A model generated the notes under the pieces. It was not told the DNA's origin and made no database searches. It saw only the letters and a program-made list of their open reading frames with translations. This document shows, in pieces, positions 11,687-19,849 of a stretch of DNA of 64,000 bases. The stretch covers positions 8,895,119-8,959,118 of the forward strand of contig CM020618.1 in NCBI GenBank assembly GCA_009829735.1. Reading direction: 5' to 3'. The position numbers and the translations under genes are program-made. The number at the start of each line of letters is the position of its first letter. Positions within the stretch are counted from its first letter, which is position 1. Source of the DNA: Pyropia yezoensis (lineage: Eukaryota; Rhodophyta; Bangiophyceae; Bangiales; Bangiaceae).

Positions 11687-12330
11687 TGTAGCGTAATGGA
11701 ACCCAGGTTCCCGAAACCACAAACCACAAACACTCACACAGAGACCACAGTCCGGAGTCCAGAGAGGAACAGGTAAGAGCCCTTGCTGATCCACTCGCCC
11801 GCCACGATACGAGGCAAAGGTAAACAGAACAAAAGCCCGAGGGAGAAGGAACCCAAAGCACTGTTGATTTTACAAGATGGCCCCGGGGAGAACCCCGGAG
11901 CACCTCTCAAGAACCTCCCCCCCTGGCCCCTCCAGGGGCCCAGAGCGAGGCCCCCAGAGGGCGCCCTCAGCGGGCCAAGTGCCAGCGAGGCACCGGCCGC
12001 TCACCGGGCCAACACACAAAAAGCAAGCGAAATCCCCCCACACACAAATGTCAATCCCCAAAAAAAACCCAGTGGGAAAAAGGGGAAAGACACGAAATCA
12101 CGCAAGGAAAATAAATGCGAAAAATCAAACAAATAATCCGAAGGTCAGTATGCCCCAACCCGGCAAGTCCTCCACTCCGGGGGACCAATCAGGGCACCGG
12201 GCGTGTCGCCACTGCCCCGGGCCACCGATGCAGGGATCCCAAGCCAGCACGTGGTTCCACGTAACGCTGCCAGCCGAGTCCCAAGTCAGCCTCCCGGGTC
12301 CCAACGGTACCTGAGGGCCACAACGCCACA
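11687..12330. mobile_element. Solo LTR 'D' (644 bp) inserted in RT of element A
   Basis: The sequence starts TGTAGCG and ends CGCCACA (TG...CA, imperfect inverted ends) and is flanked on both sides by ATGGG (11682-11686 and 12331-12335). RT homology is continuous across it once one ATGGG copy is removed. It has no internal coding sequence. The middle (about 12000-12150) is A-rich. It matches none of the A, B or C LTRs, so it belongs to a fourth LTR family, left by recombination between two LTRs or as a short non-autonomous element. Confidence 0.88.
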
Positions 12331-13173
12331 ATGGGAATTTTCCAGTACCCCGCGTTACAGTCTAGGGTAGAGAACACGTTTGCCTCCCCCAGAGAGTCCA
12401 GACAGTCGTCCATCCTAGGTAGGGGATAACTGTCCTTCACCGAGCTCTCGTTGAGCTTACGGTAGTCAATACAGAACCGTGGGGTCCCATGAACTTTGGG
12501 GACGATAGCCACCGGACTCGCCCACTCGGCGTTGCTGGCCTCGATCACATCGAGGGCCTCCATGCGAGCGACTTGCTCCTTAACAAGGGCCCTTGAACGG
12601 GGTCCTCCCCTACACGGTTGTTGGCGTATAGGGGGTGCGCCGGGTTTCAGCTCGATCCGGTGTTGGGTGGCTCTCATGGGTCCCAATTGACCATCCCACA
12701 ACTTGTGATATTGGTCCAAGAGGCGTTCAACTTGAACCCTCAACCTGGGTGGAACACCCTCCATGTTCACATGGGGACGAGGAGAGGCGGCCGACTTGGC
12801 TTGGTGCTTCCCCTTTCCTGACTTCGGGTCGCTCTCGCGCCCGCATTGAGGGTGACCGCGACCACCGGTCCCTCATGTTGGTCGATATAGCCGAACTTGG
12901 CTCCCGACTTGAAGTACTTGGGCGACGAGCTCAGGTTCATCACCTGGATCCTCCACGGGACTCCGGCTTCGGAGTCCATCGTGCCAAGGGCAACATGCAC
13001 TTGGTGCTTGCGAGCAAGACGGGGGTGAGGGTGCACCAACCCGTTCCCCGTATAATCAGTTACAACGTCAACGTGCGCCACCGAGTTGGGGGGCAACGTG
13101 ACTTTACGGGCTAAACGCAGGATAGCAGTAGACACTTCTCTCACAGAGCAAGCAGGCTTCGACTGTGAGACTG
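12331..13173 (-). pseudogene. Element A pol: protease-RT linker and RT fingers
   Basis: Positions 12336-12770 encode the RT N-terminal half (ATQHRIELKPGAPPIRQ, RFCIDYRKLNESSVKDSYP, STLDCNAGYWKIPI), truncated by solo LTR D. Positions 12767-13168 encode the preceding linker in another frame. The linker continues at 29638 across element B, which is inserted at the duplicated GACTG (13169-13173 and 29638-29642). The two reading frames overlap at 12767-12770, so at least one frame change separates them. Confidence 0.83.
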
Positions 13174-13536
13174 TGTAGCACAATAGGTATCCGCTGCACG
13201 TCCACTCTCAGGGAACACTCACCAAGGGGGATCGGCATCAACGTCACCGGGAGGCCAAGGTTGCTGTCCTTGGAGCGCAAGCCACGGGACCAAGATGGGA
13301 GCCCAAATGGGAGAGGATTGTTGTTCTATCATGGCCGGCGGTGGATTCGCCGCCGGCCCCTTCGTTATAAACCCTCGGAGACACTACTAACTACCCTCCA
13401 CCCCAAGATGCAAGTCCCTCTGGTCATACGTAACTTATAGATATCGTGACCAGTACGGACTCCCAAATTGAAGGTTAAGGGTTAGAAGTAGCCCCCCTAA
13501 CATTAGGGTCACAATACGGCCAACCATATTGCTACA
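13174..13536 (-). repeat. 3' LTR of element B
   Basis: 363 bp, about 98% identical to 29275-29637. The purine tract beside it on the minus strand marks it as the 3' LTR. Confidence 0.92.
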
Positions 13537-13549
13537 TATCCCCCCCTTA
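13537..13549 (-). other. Polypurine tract of element B
   Basis: The minus strand reads ctaagggggggata immediately before the LTR, a G-rich plus-strand primer site like the one in element C. Confidence 0.7.
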
Positions 13550-14121
13550 GATTCGGCCCGTCCTCGGGTCGAGTTGCATTCGGGTTACCGAATGTAAGTG
13601 GGTCGCGTGACCGTTTACCAGTCGGGTGGGGCTTTGCGCCCTGTCGCGACAGACACCCCATTTCGAGGTTGTCTGAGGGGGGTGCCCCCCTTTGTGTGGT
13701 ACACACACGATCCGTTTTCCGGACCGTTGAATTTCCGATGCGGGTTTCTTTTCACGACCCCCCTTTCCGGGGTTGGTGCAAGCGGATCCGCCACCAGGCG
13801 TCTTGTGGTAGGGGGGCCCCTCTCGCGGGACGATTGAGTGGGTGGCGGGGGCCGCCCGCGTTGCGTGGGGGCAGTTGGGGGTGACCCCCCTTGGTTACCC
13901 CGTGTGGGGGGGGGCTTGGCCCCGATCCTGGTGCCTGGGTGGAGCGCCCTCGTAGCTCGGCTGACGCGGGTCGTCCCGCGCTACCGTATCGCTCGTGCTG
14001 AGCTGTGGTTATAAGCGCGGGTGCCCGCGCATCCCTGGCTCGTCCGCGCGAGCGTTCCTTGTACCGGGTCGAGCCGGCATAGGCTTTTCTGACGGGGCGC
14101 CCCGGCTACCCCGGGTTCACC

Positions 14122-15308
14122 ATGTCGGACCCCCAGGTACCCGGGGGCGAGGACGACCTCCTGCTAAAGGAGGAGGAAGAGGTGATGGTGGAAGACGTTC
14201 CCGTCTCTGCCACCGCCGCCGAGTGCTTCTTGAAGAGCTCGTCGGAGGACGAGAGCGACCGGGTGACCGTTCGTGTGGCTCCGGAAGGCGCGCCGGGCGG
14301 ATTGTCGTCCGTGTGCAGCGGCACGACGGCTCCGTCGGGTGGCGGGCAACCGCGTGTGGCGGCTGCCTCTACCCCTACCCCTCCGGCGGCCCGGATGGCG
14401 CCTGTCGCCGGTGCCGGCGCGGCTCTACCTCAAAGCGGCGTCGCCGGTGCATCGGGCGGTCGTGGCGGCACCCCGGCCGGGACGGCGGGTCAAGACGGCG
14501 CGGGTGCCCGCCGAGAGACGGAACCAACCCGCCGGTTGGTGTGTCCGTGGCGGTGGGTGACGGGTCTACCCCTGCTGCCCCGGTGGTGCCCACGTCGGGC
14601 CCGGGTGGCGGCGATGCTCTGCCCGCGGTGCCGCGGGCGCTTGGTGGTCAAGAGGTATCTACCCCGATGGCAGTGGACTCCGGGAGTTACTCCGGGCGGG
14701 CGCCCGCCCTTCGTCTTCCTCCGCGGCCCCGTGCTCCTCCGGTGTCGGCCCATCTGCCGGTGGGGCTCCCCCTGGCGCCCCCGATTCTTCCTGGTCCTGC
14801 CCGGGTTGCCCCGTTGGGTGGCGGCGTCGCCTCAGCGGCAGGTCAACCCGCCCTGTCGATGTCCGACTTGGTGGCTCGGGTTGGAGGCATGACTGTGCAG
14901 GAGTCGTTGGACTCCGCGGGGCGGATGCGGGTGGACTTCCACCAGCCGCGTCTCCCTGGAGCGACCTCCAGGCGCGTCAAGGTGGACCCGAGTTGGGAGC
15001 GGGAGTTGGTGCTGCTGGTCAACCAGCCGAACGCGGTCCGGGTGGAACATCATTGGATCCTGAGCCAGCCGGACGACCGGCATGCGCAGCTCTGGCGCAC
15101 CCGGATGGGGCGGGGTGAGGTCTACCTGCACTCTGCCTTCGGGATATGCGACTTGATTGCTGCCGCGTTGCAGCGGGAGGTTGACTACGAGGCTAGTGCT
15201 CGGGGGGTTGCGGCGGCGGCGGAGCCGGTGGCTTTTGGGGAGACGGTGGGTGATACCGGCCAGTATCCCGGGTTTGAGTATTTCCCGGGAATATATCCCC
15301 GTACCTGA
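14122..15308 (+). CDS. Antisense accessory ORF 1 of element B (unknown; one frame change)
   Basis: A plus-strand coding-like region opposite to gag-pol. It starts at ATG 14122 (context accATGt) with an acidic N-terminus (EDDLLLKEEEEVMVEDVP). That frame loses protein character near 14520-14535. A second frame, open to 15308, carries on with a Pro/Ala/Gly-rich linker and then a more globular part (SDLVARVGGMTVQESLDSA, RVKVDPSWERELVLLVN, GEVYLHSAFGICDLIAAAL). The change may be an indel or an intron. I recognise no domain. The position between integrase and the 3' LTR matches the accessory frame of element A, although I see no clear sequence similarity between them by eye. Confidence 0.55.
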
Positions 15309-15379
15309 CGTTGACGGCTCCGTACCCGCCCATGGCGGGGTTGAAGTCGGCGTAGAGTTGGCGACGCAACCATGGTATC

Positions 15380-16513
15380 ATGGCGGATGCGTTCCGCACC
15401 GATATAACGTGTGCGTTGCAGACCGGTAACGGTCGTGCGCCGGTGTACACTGCCGTGCGCCCGCCTCTGTGGCAGGAGGGGTGGGAACCCGCTCCTGCTT
15501 TCCGGTTTGACACCGGTTCCTGTCTCCGATACTTCGGGAGTGTGTTGGCCTCCCGGCCCGTCCACCCGTTGCAGGGGAAATTCACCCTTGAGGTCACCCT
15601 CGGGCAGGCTTCTTCCTTCTTGCTGTCCGTCCGCCGGCAGGGGCGCCTGCTTCATCTTCCGACGGGTGTCCGTCGGCACATCGGGAAGCTGGGCGTGGAC
15701 CTGATAGCTGCCAAGACCGGGTTGGCCCGGGAGTTCGAGGCTCTGCTGGCTGTTCACGATGCCGTGAACTGGGCTGAGGTGTTGGCCCTTCCCCCGTACC
15801 GGGACCCGCAAGCTGGGGCTTCCCCCTTGCCTCGTCACTCGTTGCGTATCCGGCGTACTCAGCCGGGTGAGCCCAATTGCCGTGGGTGGGCGTCCACCGA
15901 GGCTGTTGCTGACCTGGGTATTCCCATAGTTATCCATGACCCTCTTCCGGTCCTTGCCCCGTGGTTCGGTAACCCGATACCGGTGACGGTTGGCCGTCGT
16001 CCCCGAGAGTGGGGCTCAGCGGGTGGGGAGCGTCAGGTGTCCCGTCGTCGGGCGGAGCCCCGCCGGGCTTACGGTGGAGCCCCTTCAGTAGGGTCCTACC
16101 GGGCCTCGTATCAAGCGCCACCGGCTCCGGTGGTAGCCGTGTCGGCTCCGGTGGCTCTTCTGGCTGCGCCAGTGTCACCTCCCGCCCCTCTCATGCATGA
16201 CGGGGGTCCCTGTCTGTGGTATGAGAGCTTTGACGCCCTCATTGCCCGCGAGATGCGGGAGGGTCTCTCTGTTAGCTGGGGGGATATCCCCCCAGGTGCT
16301 GCGCTGGTTGGGTCCGCGCGTAGCTTTGGTGGCGTGCTGGACCGCCTCCAGTCCGCTCTGGCGGACGTGGAGGCCGGCCGCAGCACCCTCGTCCAGCTAT
16401 GCACCGAGGTAACTCGGGTGATTGACCGTCGTGAGATTGCCGACAGGTGGAGCATGGAGGTGTACGCGCTTACGCGTGAGTGGCCTCCGTCGGGCAGTGG
16501 GTCTACCCACTGA
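15380..16513 (+). CDS. Antisense accessory ORF 2 of element B (unknown)
   Basis: A 377-residue open frame starting at ATG 15380 (tatcATGg). It has a compact N-terminal half (ITCALQTGNGRAPVYTAVR, GKFTLEVTLGQASSFLLSV, IGKLGVDLIAAKTGLARE). A Pro/Ala/Arg linker follows, then a helical C-terminus (WYESFDALIAREMREGLSV, LDRLQSALADVEAGRSTLV). It could be the downstream part of the same accessory gene as ORF 1, joined by splicing or separated by a 70-bp break. No family is recognised. It converges on the integrase remnant ending at 16965. Confidence 0.55.
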   Translation: MADAFRTDITCALQTGNGRAPVYTAVRPPLWQEGWEPAPAFRFDTGSCLRYFGSVLASRPVHPLQGKFTLEVTLGQASSFLLSVRRQGRLLHLPTGVRRHIGKLGVDLIAAKTGLAREFEALLAVHDAVNWAEVLALPPYRDPQAGASPLPRHSLRIRRTQPGEPNCRGWASTEAVADLGIPIVIHDPLPVLAPWFGNPIPVTVGRRPREWGSAGGERQVSRRRAEPRRAYGGAPSVGSYRASYQAPPAPVVAVSAPVALLAAPVSPPAPLMHDGGPCLWYESFDALIAREMREGLSVSWGDIPPGAALVGSARSFGGVLDRLQSALADVEAGRSTLVQLCTEVTRVIDRREIADRWSMEVYALTREWPPSGSGSTH

Positions 16514-16964
16514 GGAGTGCTATTGTTTGTGAGGGAGAGGGACCCGGTGATTCTTATGGTGGCCGGGTAGTAGTGAGTATAACTCATCCCCCGCTGGGGC
16601 GTTTGCATGATACCCATGCCTGCCGTTGGTGAGTACCCCGTCTGACTTAGCCGTGGCCTGCCTCGGTTCTTTCCCGCGCCCCCCAACCCATCCTGGTTGG
16701 TTAGTACTCATGAAGGTCAACCTTCCTTGGTCCGTCACTTGCCCCATGGATGAAGGTTTACACTGGTGTAAGCCTCAGGTTACTTTGAAATTTTCAGAGT
16801 TAGTCATCTCCTTTAAGTAAACTTGTAAATGTCAGTAGCTTACTTAGTAAGCCTAAGTCCGCTCCAGCTTAGTGAACCCAAGTCTTTGCCGAATCCATGT
16901 GACACCCTACTTGGTAGGTATAAGCCTCACCCCCCAACAGCCGAAGTCGGTGTCGGTTGGGTTG
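16514..16964. other. Spacer between B accessory ORF and integrase remnant
   Basis: 450 bp with short repeated words such as taagcct/cttagtaag and no open frame worth calling. It probably holds the overlapping 3' ends of the two convergent transcripts. Confidence 0.4.
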
Positions 16965-17600
16965 TTATAGTAGGCGTCGTCGCCTCATGTAAGGCATGAG
17001 AAGTTGGCGGGGTATATTCCCCGCCTGTTCCCAGGTGGGTGAGTCGTATCCGACCCACATCACCTTGACGTACCAGGGTCCTGGTAGGTCCGGGTCGGTG
17101 TGTCCGACCACGCTCTCTACTTGGTATGGAATCCCATCCGGTCCCACCGGGCCATCTGACCGGTGGGTTGTGAGAGCTTCATGTAGCAACACAGCCGGTA
17201 CCGGCTGAGGCTGTTCCGGCTTCGGAGCAGGTGTCACATTATTGAGATTAATGCGCTGTATCTCCGTATCGGAGTGCAGGATGACAGAGTGATCATCTCT
17301 GTGTAAGATCTGGTACGGCCCCTTGACCGGTTGCATAAGCTTGTTCCCTCGGAACTTCTGGTGTCTGATGTAGACCCAGTCACCTGATACCAGGGTCGCG
17401 TTGCGTACCCGTAGCCGGGCGTCAAAGTTCTTCTTGTATCGAAGTTGTGTACGGTCAAGGGCACCCTTGAGCTTCGGCATCATCCATGATAGCTTGGCCA
17501 ACCAAGCTAAGTGGATCCGTTCGGCTAGTCGGCCCTTCGGTACGTCATACCGAGTGCATCTGCCCGGCGGTAGCGTCAGGTTCCCGACGCCCATGGGCAT
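16965..17600 (-). pseudogene. Element B integrase C-terminus with chromodomain-like tail
   Basis: 211 codons. They contain the linker after the integrase core (KLKGALDRTQLRYKKNFDAR), a GPY/F module (VKGPYQILHRDDHSVIL), and a chromodomain-like end (WYVKVMWVGYDSPTWEQAGN). The zinc finger and DDE core that should precede it are missing; the sequence degrades upstream of 17600 and meets the left LTR of element C at 17654. About 1 kb of integrase is lost relative to element A. Confidence 0.8.
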
Positions 17601-17653
17601 GACCCATTAGAGTGGGGCAATGCTGGTGCTCCGGTGGGGCCTTGCATTGAATG

Positions 17654-18366
17654 TGTAAGGATTTGCCCCTTAAATCGCCACCCGGAACCCAGGGGACATG
17701 GACTGGGACCTCTCCTTACATGTCCGGCCCCGATAACTCCCCCCAAGACACATCAATTCCCCACTACCCTGGGCGACACCACGCTGTATCCCTGACATTT
17801 TGCGGACGTCGGCCGACCGCACGAAAGCCGCCGTCAACGCACTGTCGGAACCCTGTCATGGACGTCGAAACTCGACAACGAGGAGCGAGTGACATCGTCG
17901 ACCAACCACGGGCGGACATCCCCGTCTGTGCTGCCTGAATTTTATTCCCTGCGCTGCTTGAAAGCTGGCATCAAGGACCAGTCACATGATTCACCGACAC
18001 TGAGGACACCGCACATCCTCGCTGGCGGCTGAGTGCGATATGACTGGCTCGCCGGCTTTTGGATTGATTGAATTTGGCCTTGCTGGCCCTTACAGCCAGT
18101 CGGCCCTTCTGGCCGATCGGCGTGTGGAGCCGGCTGGTGGGGCGCGCTGGGCGCCATCAACGGGACCCCGGTCGTTTCGGGCAAACTGGGGCTGCACTCC
18201 TTTAGTGCGCACGCCCGCCCATGCTCTGTTCTGAGAGACATGCTTTGTTTTTGGACCGTTCTGTGCCTACCGGCGGTGCGATGGGAAAACGCATGCTTTG
18301 GGGCACCTCGGGTGCCCCGACGCGAGTATATAGTGCGTGGATGTCGGCGCCACCGGAGGAGACGAG
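17654..18366 (+). repeat. 5' LTR of element C, 3' portion replaced
   Basis: Identical in order to 23353-24066 with about 10 mismatches. The last about 205 bp present in the right LTR (24067-24273) are absent here. The loss begins roughly where transcription would start, given the TATA box at 18327, so U3 is kept while R-U5 is replaced. Confidence 0.85.
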
Positions 18367-18604
18367 AGCGGCCCGCCGCATCCCACTGGGCACACACCAG
18401 TGTAAGCCCTGCGGTGTGACGTGCAACAGCCTATCGGTGTTGCGCGACCATCGCAACTCGCGTCGGCATCGCAATACTGTCAACCGCCCTTCCACTCTCC
18501 CACGCTGCGATCCCTGTGGGCGTGAATTTGATTCGGTGGTTCAATTTGAAAGCCACTTGCGTGGCAAGGCGCACCACCGCCAGCTGGCGCGGGGCACCGA
18601 TTGA
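18221..18604 (+). CDS. Two-finger C2H2 (U1/matrin-type) zinc-finger ORF in element C leader
   Basis: The open frame starts inside the LTR (ATG 18221) and continues into unique sequence after 18366. That unique part encodes two zinc fingers with the C-x2-C-x12-H-x5-H spacing of U1/matrin (zf-met) fingers: CKPCGVTCNSLSVLRDH and CDPCGREFDSVVQFESHL, each followed by the second His. The family usually binds double-stranded RNA or acts in splicing factors. The right LTR encodes the same first 45 or so residues but not the fingers. It may be a captured host exon, an element-encoded RNA-binding protein or an accidental fusion. Whether translation begins in the LTR is unknown. Confidence 0.6.
   Translation: MLCSERHALFLDRSVPTGGAMGKRMLWGTSGAPTRVYSAWMSAPPEETRAARRIPLGTHQCKPCGVTCNSLSVLRDHRNSRRHRNTVNRPSTLPRCDPCGREFDSVVQFESHLRGKAHHRQLARGTD
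18300..18332 (+). promoter_or_regulatory. LTR-C core promoter: hairpin plus TATA box
   Basis: A perfect 8-bp inverted repeat with a 3-nt loop (ggggcacc tcg ggtgcccc, 18300-18318) lies 8 bp upstream of TATATA (18327-18332). The same arrangement occurs in the right LTR (23999-24031) and, with a TTATAAA variant, in the diverged solo LTR on the minus strand around 34340-34370. Conservation across diverged copies suggests a functional promoter element. Confidence 0.6.
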
Positions 18605-18947
18605 CAACCCCTTTTGATCTACCGCGCGAGCCCGATTTCCCCCCTCTGATCTCCCCCTCGCGTGAGAGTCCGACAAGACCGACTCGGGCCCGAGAGCGGA
18701 CGCCGACCGAAAATCCGATTGCGCGCCGTCGAACGATTTGCTTGTGATTGGATTTAACGAATTAGTGTTGCACGCTCTGGATCTCGTCGCCGCGATCCCG
18801 CGGCACTTGACCAATTGTCTCGCGCCACTACGTCGCTTTACCAAGCTACTTTCACAAATACATCCGGACTTCGACTGGTCACTTCTTGTAAGTCCAGGTC
18901 GCTCCGTCCTGCGAAATTGTAACTCCTGAAGTTAACTCCTGGAGACG
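18605..18947 (+). other. Element C untranslated leader
   Basis: Between the zinc-finger stop and the gag ATG there is no open frame of note. No primer-binding site matching that of A or B is visible, which fits loss or replacement of the original sequence next to the 5' LTR. Confidence 0.45.
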
Positions 18948-19826
18948 ATGGACCCCTCGAGTATTGCTGGCGGGACCCCGGTCACTTCTGGGTCGACATC
19001 CGGCACTCCCAGTGTCGAGGCATGGAATCAGCTTACGACATTTGTGACGCAAATGCGTGACGAGCTCGAGGCACATAAGGTGGAATTGGAAGACACGAAG
19101 CAGCAGCTCGCCGAGACCAAGGCGAAAGCAGCCCGCGAGAACGCAAAACCCGCACGGCCGAACAAGCCCGGGCTGTTCTCTGGCAATCCCGGGACCATTG
19201 AAGCGTGGTGCTCCCACATGGACTCCTACGTCCGGCTGAGTGAACCCGCCGAAGCGTGTCGTGTCGCTTGCACCTATCTCGATGGAGAAGCGTTCAACTG
19301 GTGGCATACCTATAGATAGACTACAGACGTTTCGAGCTGGGACGCCTTCCGTGCTGCACTGATCCGGCGCTTCAGTCCCCTGAACAAGACGCAGGCGGCA
19401 CGGGACAAGCTGCACGCATGGCGACAGATTAAGGACGTCGGGACGTTTCACAAGTCTTTCCTGAGCGTCGTCGTGGACATCCCAGACATCACTGAAGCGG
19501 AAAAGATTGACCGCTACACGCGAGGTCTGAAGCAGGACATCTGGCAGGCATTGTGCCTCAAGAACTACACTGAACTCGAGCCTCTAATGACAGACGCCCT
19601 GCGCGTAGAAGCTGCCAAGGCTAGAGCCTCGCGCTTCACGAACAACCTCAGCAGCACCTCTGGGAAGCCGTCTGCGACGGGTGTCGTCCCCATGGACATT
19701 TCCAGCATCAAGGTCGAGAAGCTCACGCCCGAGGAGCGCCAGCGCTGTATGCGCGAGGGACTCTGCCTCCGCTGTCGCGAAAAGGGGCACCTGGCAAAGG
19801 ACTGCCCAAAAGGCCAGCGGAACTGA
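18948..19826 (+). CDS. Element C gag (capsid-nucleocapsid), one in-frame TAG
   Basis: 292 sense codons with TAG at 19317-19319. The N-terminus has a coiled-coil stretch (MRDELEAHKVELEDTKQQLA). The capsid core has the Ty3/Gypsy pattern (FSGNPGTIEAWCSHMDSY, YLDGEAFNWWHTY, WDAFRAALIRRFSP). The C-terminus has a CCHC knuckle (CLRCREKGHLAKDC) that binds RNA. The stop is followed by uninterrupted homologous sequence in the same frame; AGA-TAG-ACT probably arose from CAG. Start: ATG 18948 (gacgATGg). Pol lies in the -1 frame and overlaps the gag end by at least 28 nt. Confidence 0.87.
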
Positions 19827-19849
19827 AGCAGCAACCGTCGTCAACAACG

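Noticed and set aside
14122-16513. Antisense frames of element B as shadows of pol
   Set aside because: Rejected as shadows because there is no pol homology on the opposite strand here; integrase ends at 16965, so the frames stand on their own.
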